Assembly (NCBI GenBank): GCA_040793985.1
Contig: JBFNJI010000046.1
Coordinates: 35,079-99,078 of the forward strand
Source of the DNA: Thiodiazotropha sp040793985
Lineage (GTDB): Bacteria; Pseudomonadota; Gammaproteobacteria; Chromatiales; Chromatiaceae
Reading direction: 5' to 3'
DNA length: 64,000 nt
The notes beneath the pieces were generated by a model, which searched no databases, was not told the origin of the DNA, and saw nothing but the letters and a program-made list of their open reading frames with translations. Positions 16,519-24,871 of the stretch are shown here, piece after piece. The first letter of the stretch is position 1; each line of letters begins with the position of its first letter. The translations under genes were made by a program, and so were the position numbers.

Positions 16519-16524
16519 TATAAT
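16519..16524 (+). promoter_or_regulatory. -10 box of a possibly leaderless transcript
   Basis: A perfect TATAAT ends six bases before the ATG of the Crp/Fnr gene, so transcription would start at or next to the start codon. No Shine-Dalgarno sequence sits at normal spacing; GAGAG lies 15 bases upstream. No good -35 box is visible. Confidence 0.5.
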
Positions 16525-16530
16525 ACGCTT

Positions 16531-17178
16531 ATGATCGAAAACGTCTCCATTTTCGCCGGTATGGCACCAAGTGACATTGCACTGATTGAACAGCGGATGG
16601 TTCGCAGGACCTATCCGAGAAACACTATTATTCTTTCCGAAGGGGATAACAGTGATTCACTCTATGTCATTCTCAGTGGCAGAGTGAAAGTCTATTTGAA
16701 TGATGAAAACGGCAAGGAAGCGATTATCAACTATCAGGAAGAGGGTGAGTATTTCGGCGAGCTCTCTCTGATCGATGACTACAAAAGATCGGCATCGATC
16801 ATGACCATGGTTAAGTCGACCGTAGCGATTATGTCGAAGCAGGCCTTTCATCAGGTGGTAAAGAGCAATCCCGATATAGCTATTCATCTGTTGAAGGACA
16901 TGGTGCACAGGGTGAGAACCCTGACCGATGAAGTCAAAAGCCTGGCCCTTTCGGATGTCTATGGACGCTTGAGCAAGACTCTGATGAGCCTGGCAACTGA
17001 GCGTGATGACGGTCAACTGGTTATCGAAGGGCACGTAACCCAACAGGAACTCGCAAACCGGATTGGCGCATCGCGGGAGATGGTGTGCCGCATCTTCAAG
17101 GACCTTGTGAAGGGTGGCTATATTACCACCAGTTCCAATCAATTCACGATCAATAAACAGCTGCCAGCCCGCTACTGA
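16531..17178 (+). CDS. Crp/Fnr-family transcriptional regulator
   Basis: This 215-residue regulator has an N-terminal cyclic-nucleotide-binding beta-roll (about 5-120) containing LSGRVKVYL and GEYFGELSLIDDYKRSAS, the phosphate-binding cassette region. It continues with a dimerisation helix and a C-terminal Crp-type helix-turn-helix (about 150-205) with VTQQELANRIGASREMVCRI. The FGELSL...RSAS pattern retains the Glu and Arg that contact cAMP in Crp, and no Fnr-type N-terminal cysteine cluster is present. A cAMP or cGMP response is therefore likely. The neighbouring CHASE2 cyclase is an obvious partner. The transcript may be leaderless. Confidence 0.9.
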   Translation: MIENVSIFAGMAPSDIALIEQRMVRRTYPRNTIILSEGDNSDSLYVILSGRVKVYLNDENGKEAIINYQEEGEYFGELSLIDDYKRSASIMTMVKSTVAIMSKQAFHQVVKSNPDIAIHLLKDMVHRVRTLTDEVKSLALSDVYGRLSKTLMSLATERDDGQLVIEGHVTQQELANRIGASREMVCRIFKDLVKGGYITTSSNQFTINKQLPARY

Positions 17179-17212
17179 TACAGCGGCCTCTGAAACAGTT
17201 TTCCCGATGCAT

Positions 17213-17241
17213 AGACGGTGATGCGATCTGCGCCACCGTCT
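17213..17241 (+). terminator. hairpin downstream of the Crp/Fnr gene
   Basis: AGACGGTG at 17213-17220 pairs perfectly with CACCGTCT at 17234-17241, 35 bp after the stop codon. There is no T-run, so it could be a Rho-independent terminator of poor quality or simply a 3' stabilising stem. Confidence 0.35.
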
Positions 17242-17425
17242 CACGATTCTGCAAACCGCTACACGTACATAAGGTGAATACCGCGCTGCGGTGACAGCCT
17301 GCAGCGGTTAGGATATCACTTTCGAGCAGATGCATTCGGGAGTCATCGCACCGAGCAGGTGCAGATACGCGGTTAGTTCATGGCCGCACAAATTCCGATG
17401 AGATCCCAGGTGCGACGGGGATCTG

Positions 17426-18850
17426 CTAGCTGGAGTCGATTTGATTGGTGTCGGTAGTTTCGGAGTCGGGAAAACCGACACCGGGATTGAGGATTAGATG
17501 GGGGTCGAACTGCCGTTTTACGGCGCGCATCAGATTCAGTGAGACCGCATCGATCTCCTGTGCCACAAACTGGCGTTTGACCACGCCGATTCCATGTTCA
17601 CCCGAGAGAGTGCCACCTAGTCTCAATACCAGTTCGAAAAGTGATTTGAGACAGTAATCACCTGCCTCCACCTGTTTCGGATCATCTGGATTCAGCAGTA
17701 GATTGACATGGATGTTGCCATTGCCTGCATGACCAAAATTAACGATGGTGATACCGCTCTCCCGGGAGAGATTCTGCAGGGATTCGATCAACTTGGGGAT
17801 ATGTGATACGGGTACCACTATATCTTCATTGATCTTCTTCGGTGCAATATTCCTCAAGGCCGGGGAGAGTGCCTTGCGAGTTTTCCAAAGCCGCGCCACC
17901 TCTTCCTGGGTCTCTGCTGTATGTATCTCCACCAGGCCATCCACTTGTGCCGCCCTGGCCAAGGCTGCGGCATCATGTTTAATACTCTGTTCAGTGCCGT
18001 CAATCTCGATCATCAGCAGTGCGCCTACCCGGTTGTCGAGTTGCAGGTCGGAAAAATCTCTGACCATTTCCAGTGCCGCACCATCCATGAACTCCAGGGC
18101 GCAAGGCGTGACGGCTTGACGCATGATCGAAGAGACGGCGTTCGCCGCACTGTGAATGTCCCTGTAACAGGCTTGCAGGGTTCGCTTGGTTTGCGGTTTT
18201 GGGGTGAGCTTGAGTGTGGCTTCGGTAATGATCGCCAGGGTGCCTTCGGATCCGATCAAGAGGCGGGTGAGGTCGTAACCGACGACCCCCTTGGTCGTCC
18301 TCACACCCGTAGTAATGGTATCGCCGCAACCTGTCACCGCCTTCAGGCCGAGGGTGTTCTCCCGGGGTGTGCCATACTTTACCGCACGCGGGCCTGCCGA
18401 GTTGTAAGCAAGATTTCCCCCGATGGTACAGACCGCCGCACTGGTGGGGTCCGGTGGCCAGAAGAACCCCTCCTTTCCCAAACTCTCCTGAAGTTGCTTG
18501 TTGGTGACGCCCGGTTCGACCCTGGCCAGCCGATTGTCCACATCGATTTCGAGGACACGGTTCATGCGTTCAAGGGAGAGAACAATACCACCCTGCTGGG
18601 GTACGGTGGCGCCGGTTGTGCCGGTACCCTTGCCCCGGACAATCAACGGTATCCTTCGTTGATGGCAGAGTCGTGCGACCGCCGCAACCTGTTCATGCTC
18701 CGTGGCAAACAACACCGCCTCCGGTGTGGCTTGAAGCCGGCTGTTGTCATAGCCGTAGGGCAGACAGTCGGCGGGATCGGTGAACAATCCATGATCGCCG
18801 ACAATTGCCTTGAACTGTCTGATGAGGTGTTTGTCGAGATGGGAGTTCAA
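17426..18850 (-). CDS. FAD-linked oxidase, D-lactate dehydrogenase / GlcD-like
   Basis: The 474-residue protein has an N-terminal FAD-binding PCMH domain (about 30-215) with VRGKGTGTTGATVPQQGGIV and SAAVCTIGGNLAYNSAGPRA. The C-terminal FAD-oxidase domain (about 230-460) contains FGHAGNGNIHVNLLLN and LGGTLSGEHGIGVVKR, the metal and substrate histidines. This family oxidises 2-hydroxy acids such as D-lactate or glycolate and passes electrons to quinone or cytochrome. Glycolate oxidation (GlcD) would suit an autotroph that makes phosphoglycolate, but glcE and glcF are absent, so D-lactate dehydrogenase is at least as likely. It lies three bases after dolP and is the last gene of that run. Confidence 0.88.
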   Translation of the reverse strand: MNSHLDKHLIRQFKAIVGDHGLFTDPADCLPYGYDNSRLQATPEAVLFATEHEQVAAVARLCHQRRIPLIVRGKGTGTTGATVPQQGGIVLSLERMNRVLEIDVDNRLARVEPGVTNKQLQESLGKEGFFWPPDPTSAAVCTIGGNLAYNSAGPRAVKYGTPRENTLGLKAVTGCGDTITTGVRTTKGVVGYDLTRLLIGSEGTLAIITEATLKLTPKPQTKRTLQACYRDIHSAANAVSSIMRQAVTPCALEFMDGAALEMVRDFSDLQLDNRVGALLMIEIDGTEQSIKHDAAALARAAQVDGLVEIHTAETQEEVARLWKTRKALSPALRNIAPKKINEDIVVPVSHIPKLIESLQNLSRESGITIVNFGHAGNGNIHVNLLLNPDDPKQVEAGDYCLKSLFELVLRLGGTLSGEHGIGVVKRQFVAQEIDAVSLNLMRAVKRQFDPHLILNPGVGFPDSETTDTNQIDSS

Positions 18851-18853
18851 GAT

Positions 18854-19435
18854 TCAGATATATTCAAAGACGCGTACCACGCGACGAACTCCACTGATAT
18901 GACGAACTACCTCGGTGACCGCGTCCGCCTCTTTCTTGGTGATCAATCCCAAGAGAAATACCGCTCCCCTTTCAGTCACCACTTTCACCCTTAGAGGGTC
19001 GAAATCCGGTAGCTTGATCTTCGCAAGCCTGACCTTGACCTCTGTAGTCAGGGCAACATCACGGCTGTTTTCAACCAGGGTCGAGGTGCTGCCGATCTCG
19101 ATTTCGTTCACCACCCGGCGTACCCGATCGATGCTCGATGCCAACTGTTCGGCCTTGCTGCGCAGGGATTCGTCGGCGGCCTGGCCGGTGAGCAGTACTA
19201 CCAGGTTATAGCTGGTGACATGAATGCTGCTTTGCTGTTTGAATCTGGAATCATTACTCATCAGGTCATAGGCTTTGAGTTCGATACTCTGGTCCTCGAC
19301 GATGGTCCCTGTGGTGCGCCTGTCGTGGGCGACCGCCGCCGTAGCGGCAGCCCCCCCCACGACGGCTGCAGTACAGCCTTGCAGGATAAGTACGCTGATG
19401 CAGAGTGCGAGCAGTGATGCGAATTTTTGATGCAT
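18854..19435 (-). CDS. dolP: BON-domain outer-membrane lipoprotein (DolP/YraP-like)
   Basis: This 193-residue lipoprotein has a signal peptide ending in LQGC (lipobox cysteine about residue 21), an Ala/Gly-rich linker and two BON domains (about 45-110 and 120-193) like YraP/DolP. In Escherichia coli DolP binds anionic lipid at division sites and supports outer-membrane integrity. The gene order dolP-diaA-yraN-lpoA with divergent rsmI is the same as in Escherichia coli, which supports orthology. It is 48 bp after diaA and 3 bp before the FAD oxidase gene. Confidence 0.92.
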   Translation of the reverse strand: MHQKFASLLALCISVLILQGCTAAVVGGAAATAAVAHDRRTTGTIVEDQSIELKAYDLMSNDSRFKQQSSIHVTSYNLVVLLTGQAADESLRSKAEQLASSIDRVRRVVNEIEIGSTSTLVENSRDVALTTEVKVRLAKIKLPDFDPLRVKVVTERGAVFLLGLITKKEADAVTEVVRHISGVRRVVRVFEYI

Positions 19436-19483
19436 GACCTTCCTCAGATAAAAATAACCTTAATTTTGGAGCTGCCTCATAGC

Positions 19484-20071
19484 CTAGCTACCGAGTAACT
19501 GATGGTCCACAAGGTCGCAGAGGCAATGGATAATCAACAGATGGGTCTCTTGTATACGTGCCGTGACATCCGATGGGACGCGGATTTCGACATCCCCCGG
19601 CGCTAGGAGTTTCACCATTTCGCCACCGTCGCGGCCGGTCAGTGCAACAACGTTCATATCGCGCTCATGCGCTGAAAGGACAGCACGGTTTACATTCGCC
19701 GAATTTCCACTGGTAGAGATCGCCAGCAACAGGTCGTTTGGCTGGCCCAGGGCTTCGATCTGCCGAGAAAATATTGTGGAGAAATCGGTGTCGTTGGCGA
19801 TCGAGGTAACCGTCGAACTGTCGGTTGTAAGTGCGATGGCGGGCAGGCCGGGGCGGTCCCGCTCATATCGGTTGAGCATCTCCGAAGAGAAGTGCTGGGC
19901 ATCCCCCGCCGAACCGCCATTGCCGCAACTCAGTATTTTATTGCCTTCGAGCAGGCGATTGAATATCAGTTCGGCTGCATCGGCGATGGCTTGCGTCACC
20001 AGTGGCAGGGCATCGATCTTGGTCTGGATGCTCTGATTGAAGAGCTCCTGGATTCGTTTTATGTTGGACAT
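19484..20071 (-). CDS. diaA: SIS-domain protein DiaA (DnaA initiator-associating), phosphoheptose-isomerase-like
   Basis: This 195-residue SIS-domain protein contains CGNGGSAGDAQHFSSEML near residue 49 and SISTSGNSANVN-type sugar-phosphate-binding residues near 115. It is equally similar in appearance to GmhA (sedoheptulose 7-phosphate isomerase), and short database matches would often say GmhA. The position between dolP and yraN is that of DiaA, which binds DnaA tetramers and promotes timely replication initiation. The DiaA call is therefore by synteny. The 34-bp gap to yraN indicates cotranscription. Confidence 0.85.
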   Translation of the reverse strand: MSNIKRIQELFNQSIQTKIDALPLVTQAIADAAELIFNRLLEGNKILSCGNGGSAGDAQHFSSEMLNRYERDRPGLPAIALTTDSSTVTSIANDTDFSTIFSRQIEALGQPNDLLLAISTSGNSANVNRAVLSAHERDMNVVALTGRDGGEMVKLLAPGDVEIRVPSDVTARIQETHLLIIHCLCDLVDHQLLGS

Positions 20072-20105
20072 CTATTTCGCAGCCCCTTGGCTTCTTGACA
20101 TAGGG

Positions 20106-20468
20106 TTACCAGGCGACCTGAATCGCATTCTTTATCCACTCGATGGGTGCAGATTCCGAACCGTTGAGAGCGATGACATCAAAACGACAGGCGGTGTCCA
20201 GCCGTTTCACCTGAAGGTAACGATTCGCGGTGGCGAGCAGTTTACGCTGTTTGCTCGGTGTCACCGTCTCCAATGCGCGGCCGTAGTCGTTTGTTTGCCG
20301 AAAGCGAACCTCGACAAAGACCAGTGTATCAGCCTCTCTCATCACCAGGTCAAGCTCTCCCGCCTTACAGCGAAAATTGCGCTCGACAAGCTTAAGTCCC
20401 CGTCCTTGTAGAAAAGCAAGTGCCTGTTGCTCTGCCTGTTGACCAAACTCAAGATGTCTGGCGATCAT
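20106..20468 (-). CDS. yraN: YraN family protein (UPF0102), endonuclease-fold
   Basis: This 120-residue UPF0102 protein contains the nuclease-like core motif GELDLVMREADTLVFVEVRFR (split as GELDLV and VFVEVR), resembling the PD-(D/E)XK/Holliday-resolvase fold. No biochemical role is firmly established for the family. The ATG overlaps the lpoA stop codon by four bases (ATGA), implying translational coupling. It belongs to the conserved rsmI/lpoA/yraN/diaA/dolP block. Confidence 0.93.
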   Translation of the reverse strand: MIARHLEFGQQAEQQALAFLQGRGLKLVERNFRCKAGELDLVMREADTLVFVEVRFRQTNDYGRALETVTPSKQRKLLATANRYLQVKRLDTACRFDVIALNGSESAPIEWIKNAIQVAW

Positions 20469-22462
20469 CGCCGGGGGTCCGCCGGTGCCAGCTTGTAGTC
20501 GGTTACCGGTGGCAGATCAGGCGTCTGCTGGAAAGCCTCTTCCGCAGGCTGTGGATCAAATGTTGTCTGGTCGCTGCTGCCGAACCGGCCCAGACGCGGG
20601 GCGTAGCCGCTGACCTTCGCCATGCCGCTCTCCATATCCGCCCAGGCAAGGAGTCTGTGGATGCGGTTATTCTGATCCAGGTAGAGGGTACCGCTCTTGC
20701 CACTGAACATACGGTCTGGTTCAGTCTGCATCTGCTGCAGCTGAGTCAGCAGGTTGTAACTGTCGATGCCCATTGCATAGAGCCGGGCATAGCGTCCCTT
20801 GACGCCTGGTATCAGCCTCTCCAGGTTGTTCCGCGACAGCGGTCCCCCCTGGCCCTCTTCAAACAGCCAAGGCGTATCGACGAAACTTATTTTACCCAGG
20901 TCCCGATCGAGTTCCTGCTGTGCCACGCCGGTGTAGATATGGGAGGTGGAGAGAATCGGCAGGCTCCCCGCGTGGAAGAATTTAAGTTGTGGCCGCAGTT
21001 GCCTCGCCTTCTGCGGGCGTGCTGCGAGAAAAATGAAGTCGGCATCCTTGCGGGCACGGGATTCCGACTCCAACTGGCGTCCCAGCAATTTCTTCAGGGC
21101 ATGACTCCTGGCCTCGCTTTCGTTGATATTGAGCAGCATGCGAATCGGTACCGAGAAGTCGTTTTCATGGGCATTGTAGGGTTGCTGTTCCATCACCTGG
21201 CCACCCAGTGTGATCCAGCGTTCATGAAAACTGCCAGCGATACGCGCTCCCCACTCTCCGGATGGCGTCAAGATCAAGGCCGTCCTGTGGCCTTCGAGCC
21301 AGGCACGCTCCGCAATCTGTCGTGCCTCATCTTCGGGGGCGAGGCCGAATTGAAACAGGTTCGGGTGGGTGAGTTCTGAATCATCGACCTGATTCAGCGC
21401 CAACACGGGGTGATCCAGATACTCCAGACTCAACAACATCCTGACCGCATCCTTGTTCAGGGGGCCAACAACCATTTTCGCACCCTGCAGAATTGCCTGC
21501 TGATAGATATGCAGGACATCCTTCAGTTCGCTGCTGTCATAAAACTGCAGGCTTGGTCGCTGTGTCGGAGGCTGCTGATACCAGGCTGCCATCAGCCCGT
21601 CTCGCACCGCCGCCGCCACCTTGGCGTAGGGTCCGCTGCGGGGGAGCATGACTGCGATATGGTCTTCACTGCTGAAACCCTGCTGTTCCAGGTATCCTGC
21701 GAGCAAGGTCTGCAATGCAGGGTGCTGCGGAAATTGCTCCCGCCACGCTGCGAGCATGCTGCTCAGTTCAGTCGGATCGGTTAGCTGCAGTTTGATGACC
21801 TTGGCAAGTTCCATCCAGCCTATCAAGGTGGCTGGCGGTGGTGGTTGCAACATGCTGAGTGCGGTGTCTGTCATGCTGGACAGGGTCTGTACCAGCAACT
21901 GCTGCGATTCCAGGCGTGACTCAGCATCATCCTCGAACAGCAGATCGAGGACATCGAGTTCACGGGCGCTTTCCAGCAGGTTTCCCGACAGGCGGAATAT
22001 CTCCGCCATGTTCCTGTGATAGTGACGGCGCAGAATCGGCGGTGCATCGACACCGGGTGCCGGCTCCATCAGATCAAGTGCCTGTTCGATGTCTCCTTCC
22101 GATACCGCAATCTCGGTACGCAACATGCGCCATTTCAGGGTGAAGTCGGGGTCGCTGTCATAGGACTGCAACTGCTCAGCCAGCATTCTGCTCCTTGCCT
22201 GGTCGCCGGCCTTTAGCCAGTATTCCGCCGCTTCCAGCGTGAGCCACTCGCGTTGCGGTGATGCACTCTCCACCGCGAGGGACTCGAGGCGCTCGGCGGC
22301 GGCGGCGAAATCGCCGCTCTCCAGCATGAGATCGATCTGTAGCCTAACCTGGGGAGGTAATTCCGTGGGTTCGTAGGTGCTAACCTTGGGTGCCGTGGTA
22401 CAGCCCTGTATCGCCAGAAGCAGTGCGGCAGATAACAGCAGTAGGAGTCGATCAATTTGCAT
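20465..22462 (-). CDS. lpoA: penicillin-binding protein activator lipoprotein LpoA
   Basis: The 665-residue protein is an outer-membrane lipoprotein that activates the peptidoglycan synthase PBP1a. The signal peptide MQIDRLLLLLSAALLLAIQG ends at the lipobox cysteine. I start at this Met rather than eleven codons upstream, because the longer form would bury the signal peptide behind a polar leader. An N-terminal helical TPR-like domain (about 35-260) is followed by a periplasmic-binding-type domain (about 270-600) beginning IAVMLPRSGPYAKVAAAVRDG. It is divergent from rsmI and overlaps yraN by four bases. Confidence 0.92.
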   Translation of the reverse strand: MQIDRLLLLLSAALLLAIQGCTTAPKVSTYEPTELPPQVRLQIDLMLESGDFAAAAERLESLAVESASPQREWLTLEAAEYWLKAGDQARSRMLAEQLQSYDSDPDFTLKWRMLRTEIAVSEGDIEQALDLMEPAPGVDAPPILRRHYHRNMAEIFRLSGNLLESARELDVLDLLFEDDAESRLESQQLLVQTLSSMTDTALSMLQPPPPATLIGWMELAKVIKLQLTDPTELSSMLAAWREQFPQHPALQTLLAGYLEQQGFSSEDHIAVMLPRSGPYAKVAAAVRDGLMAAWYQQPPTQRPSLQFYDSSELKDVLHIYQQAILQGAKMVVGPLNKDAVRMLLSLEYLDHPVLALNQVDDSELTHPNLFQFGLAPEDEARQIAERAWLEGHRTALILTPSGEWGARIAGSFHERWITLGGQVMEQQPYNAHENDFSVPIRMLLNINESEARSHALKKLLGRQLESESRARKDADFIFLAARPQKARQLRPQLKFFHAGSLPILSTSHIYTGVAQQELDRDLGKISFVDTPWLFEEGQGGPLSRNNLERLIPGVKGRYARLYAMGIDSYNLLTQLQQMQTEPDRMFSGKSGTLYLDQNNRIHRLLAWADMESGMAKVSGYAPRLGRFGSSDQTTFDPQPAEEAFQQTPDLPPVTDYKLAPADPRR

Positions 22463-22513
22463 GGTCTGGTTTCTGTGGCAGGATTGTGAGTCCATTCTAC
22501 ATCAGGAACAGTC

Positions 22514-23368
22514 GTGTCAAAGGGCGTACTTTACGTTGTTGCCACACCGATCGGCAATCTCGAGGATATTTCACAGCGTGCATTGCAGACATTGCGTCGA
22601 GTCGATCTGATTGCTGCTGAGGATACGCGGCATACCCGCCCACTACTAAAACACTACGGCATCGATACGCCACTGCGCGCGTTCCATCAATATAACGAGC
22701 ATGCACAACTGGAGCAGTTGTTGCAAAGCTTGGATGCCGGGCAGTCGATCGCCCTGGTCTCCGATGCGGGTACGCCGCTGATCAGCGATCCGGGATTCCC
22801 CTTGGTAAGGGAGTTGATAGCGCGGGGAGGAGAAGTGGTCCCTGTGCCCGGTGCCAGCGCTTTGGTCTGTGCCCTTTCCGCGGCCGGTCTTCCCACCGAC
22901 AGGTTCCTGTTTCTCGGTTTTCCGCCGCGCCAGGCAAAGCAGCGCCTCTCCTGGCTGCGAACCCTTTCCCACGAGGCGGCGACATTGGTGTTTTATGAGT
23001 CGAGTCACCGTGTGGTCGATTCACTCTCCGATATGCGTCGGGCCTTCGGTCCCGAACGGGAGTGTGTCATTGCGCGGGAGCTGACCAAGCTGCATGAGAC
23101 CATCCTCAGAGGCAGCCTGGAGCTGCTGATCGAGGTTCTGCAGCAGGATAGGGATCAACGTAAAGGCGAGTTCGTCATCCTCGTCAGAGGGTCGAATGAG
23201 GAATCCGGCGAGCGCGTCGAGGTCGATGTTGAGCAAATGCTGGTCACGCTATTGGTGGAACTACCTCTCAAACAAGCCGTCTCATTAGCATCCAAGATCT
23301 CGGGCCATAAAAAAAATATACTCTATAAACAGGCACTTAAGATCTCCGAAGCCAAAGATGTGAAGTGA
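22514..23368 (+). CDS. rsmI: 16S rRNA (cytidine(1402)-2'-O)-methyltransferase RsmI
   Basis: This 284-residue SAM-dependent methyltransferase of the tetrapyrrole-methylase fold shows VATPIGNLEDIS near the N terminus, AAEDTRHTRPLL, SDAGTPLISDPGFPLVR and the C-terminal KKNILYKQALKI region. RsmI modifies C1402 of 16S rRNA at the ribosomal P site. The start is GTG at 22514, with AGGAACA upstream. It is divergent from lpoA across about 50 bp, the conserved arrangement. Confidence 0.95.
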   Translation: MSKGVLYVVATPIGNLEDISQRALQTLRRVDLIAAEDTRHTRPLLKHYGIDTPLRAFHQYNEHAQLEQLLQSLDAGQSIALVSDAGTPLISDPGFPLVRELIARGGEVVPVPGASALVCALSAAGLPTDRFLFLGFPPRQAKQRLSWLRTLSHEAATLVFYESSHRVVDSLSDMRRAFGPERECVIARELTKLHETILRGSLELLIEVLQQDRDQRKGEFVILVRGSNEESGERVEVDVEQMLVTLLVELPLKQAVSLASKISGHKKNILYKQALKISEAKDVK

Positions 23369-23438
23369 TGCCAGGTTATTTGCGCATTTCTTTACAATAA
23401 TTAGCGGTTAGTAGCGTTCAATTTTTCGTTGCGTCGCC

Positions 23439-24059
23439 ATGCACAGAGTCTATTTTCTTACAGTTTGGTTGTTTCTGACAGCATGCTCGTCGAGCCTGCT
23501 GGCCGGCAATGACCTGGAATTCGCTCCCTTCGCCGGGCAAAGGTTCGGCGGCTCCTTCGAGCTGGACTCGGACTACAGTCGCATGGATGTCGATAATTCT
23601 AACGACTGGGGCTTTACCATCAGCCAGGCCGCCTCCGATACGACGCGGTACGAGTTTCTCTACAGCCACCAGGATTCGTCGCTCGCCGACACCACCGATC
23701 CCGACAACGCCTTCGACCTCGACATTCACTATGTCCATCTGGGCGGTACGGTTGATGTCCATACCCTCAATTACCGGAAAGAGAAGATCACACCCTATAT
23801 CACCGGTGGCCTCGGGATGACCATCATGAATCCTTCTCACAGAGGCTATGAGGATGAAACCCGATTCTCACTCAGTGTCGGTGGCGGTTTGAAGTGGTAT
23901 CCCACGGAGCGGCTCGGCATACGTTTTGAGATGCGCGGCTACAGCACCCTCATCGATTCCAATGAAACCCTGTTCTGCGATGCCGGATGCAGCTTGCAGA
24001 TAGAGGGCGATGCCTTTCCCCAATTCGAAACCAATCTGGGTCTGATATTCAGTTTCTGA
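23439..24059 (+). CDS. outer-membrane beta-barrel protein
   Basis: The 206-residue protein begins with a signal peptide (MHRVYFLTVWLFLTACSSSL, cleavage probably after LLAG). The rest alternates polar and aromatic residues as in small eight-stranded OmpA/OmpX-like barrels. Gly-rich strand pairs such as TPYITGGLGMTIM and SVGGGLKWYPTERLGIRFEM are seen, and it ends ETNLGLIFSF with the C-terminal Phe typical of outer-membrane insertion. Two Cys near residue 185 could form a disulfide. The lipobox-like TACS could alternatively make it a lipoprotein. The specific function is unknown. Confidence 0.75.
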   Translation: MHRVYFLTVWLFLTACSSSLLAGNDLEFAPFAGQRFGGSFELDSDYSRMDVDNSNDWGFTISQAASDTTRYEFLYSHQDSSLADTTDPDNAFDLDIHYVHLGGTVDVHTLNYRKEKITPYITGGLGMTIMNPSHRGYEDETRFSLSVGGGLKWYPTERLGIRFEMRGYSTLIDSNETLFCDAGCSLQIEGDAFPQFETNLGLIFSF

Positions 24060-24125
24060 TTCTCTTGCGGTTATCCCGGACCCGTTGACAGGCTCTAGTC
24101 AATCCTCTGGTGCAGGCGGTATATA

Positions 24126-24153
24126 AAAAACCCTCTCGGTTAGGAGAGGGTTC
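24126..24153 (-). terminator. intrinsic terminator after hsp20
   Basis: CCCTCTC and GAGAGGG flank a six-base loop, preceded on the plus strand by an A-run, which is a U-run in the minus-strand RNA. It sits about 30 bp after the hsp20 stop. Some bidirectional action on the upstream barrel gene is possible, since TTCTTA follows on the plus side. Confidence 0.8.
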
Positions 24154-24185
24154 TTAAACAGCGTCGTCCATAAAGACTCACTGCC

Positions 24186-24629
24186 TCAATGGGTCACCTC
24201 GATGCGTTTCGGCTGTTTTCCCTCTGTTTTCGGGATGATGACCTCAATCACGCCATCCTTGCCATTTGCTTCGACAGCATCTGCATTGGTGTTGTCAGGC
24301 AGCGAGAAACGACGATAGAAAACGCCATGAGAGCGTTCGATGCGTTTGAAGTTGTCTCTCTCCTCCTTCTCTTCAAACCTGCGTTCACCGCGGATCGTCA
24401 ACACACCATGCTCCATGGTGACCTCGATATCTTCAGGTTTTACACCTGGAATATCAGCTCGGATAACATACCTTGTATCCTCTTCCTTGATATCGACCGC
24501 CGGTGCCCACTCACCTCCCACCACGCGAGAGGTATCATCTTCTCGATGCAGGAGCGGGTGGAACGCACGGTCAAGTTCCTGACGCCAATCTTCCAGTGTG
24601 CGCCATGGGTCGTAACGTGTGATGTTCAT
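24186..24629 (-). CDS. small heat shock protein, Hsp20 family
   Basis: This 147-residue alpha-crystallin-type chaperone has a short N-terminal region (MNITRYDPWRTLEDWRQELD). The crystallin domain (about 45-135) contains VDIKEEDTRYVIRADIPGVK, a GVLTIRGER strand and the FYRRFSLPDNTNADAVEA segment, and the protein ends in a short tail. Such proteins hold unfolding clients for ATP-dependent chaperones. AGGAGG precedes the ATG. A sigma-32-like promoter is visible upstream and a terminator downstream, so it is a single-gene heat-shock unit. Confidence 0.95.
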   Translation of the reverse strand: MNITRYDPWRTLEDWRQELDRAFHPLLHREDDTSRVVGGEWAPAVDIKEEDTRYVIRADIPGVKPEDIEVTMEHGVLTIRGERRFEEKEERDNFKRIERSHGVFYRRFSLPDNTNADAVEANGKDGVIEVIIPKTEGKQPKRIEVTH

Positions 24630-24663
24630 GATTTACCTCCTATAAACTACCCGTTCCTACTAT

Positions 24664-24693
24664 AAATATGGTCCCGGTCGAGGGGTTTTTCAA
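24664..24693 (-). promoter_or_regulatory. predicted sigma-32 (heat shock) promoter of hsp20
   Basis: Reading leftward, TTGAAA (complement of 24688-24693) and CCATATTT (complement of 24664-24671) are separated by 16 bp. This resembles the sigma-32 consensus CTTGAAA and CCCCATNT. It lies about 35-60 bp upstream of the hsp20 start codon. Confidence 0.55.
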
Positions 24694-24871
24694 TACCTCG
24701 AAGCGGGCTCTTGTCATTCCCTGGTACGGGTTTCAAGTTATTGATAAGTATGAAGTAAAATTGGCTTGTTCGGGGCGGGGTCTTGCCGTTCCAGGAGCTG
24801 ATCCCATGTCCTCTTCGATCAATGCGGGATTGCCGCCGCGCACTCAACCGGTTCGATCTCCGATCGTGGTT

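Noticed and set aside
19484..20071. Phosphoheptose isomerase GmhA
   Set aside because: Family similarity alone allows it, but the gene order dolP-diaA-yraN-lpoA favours DiaA.
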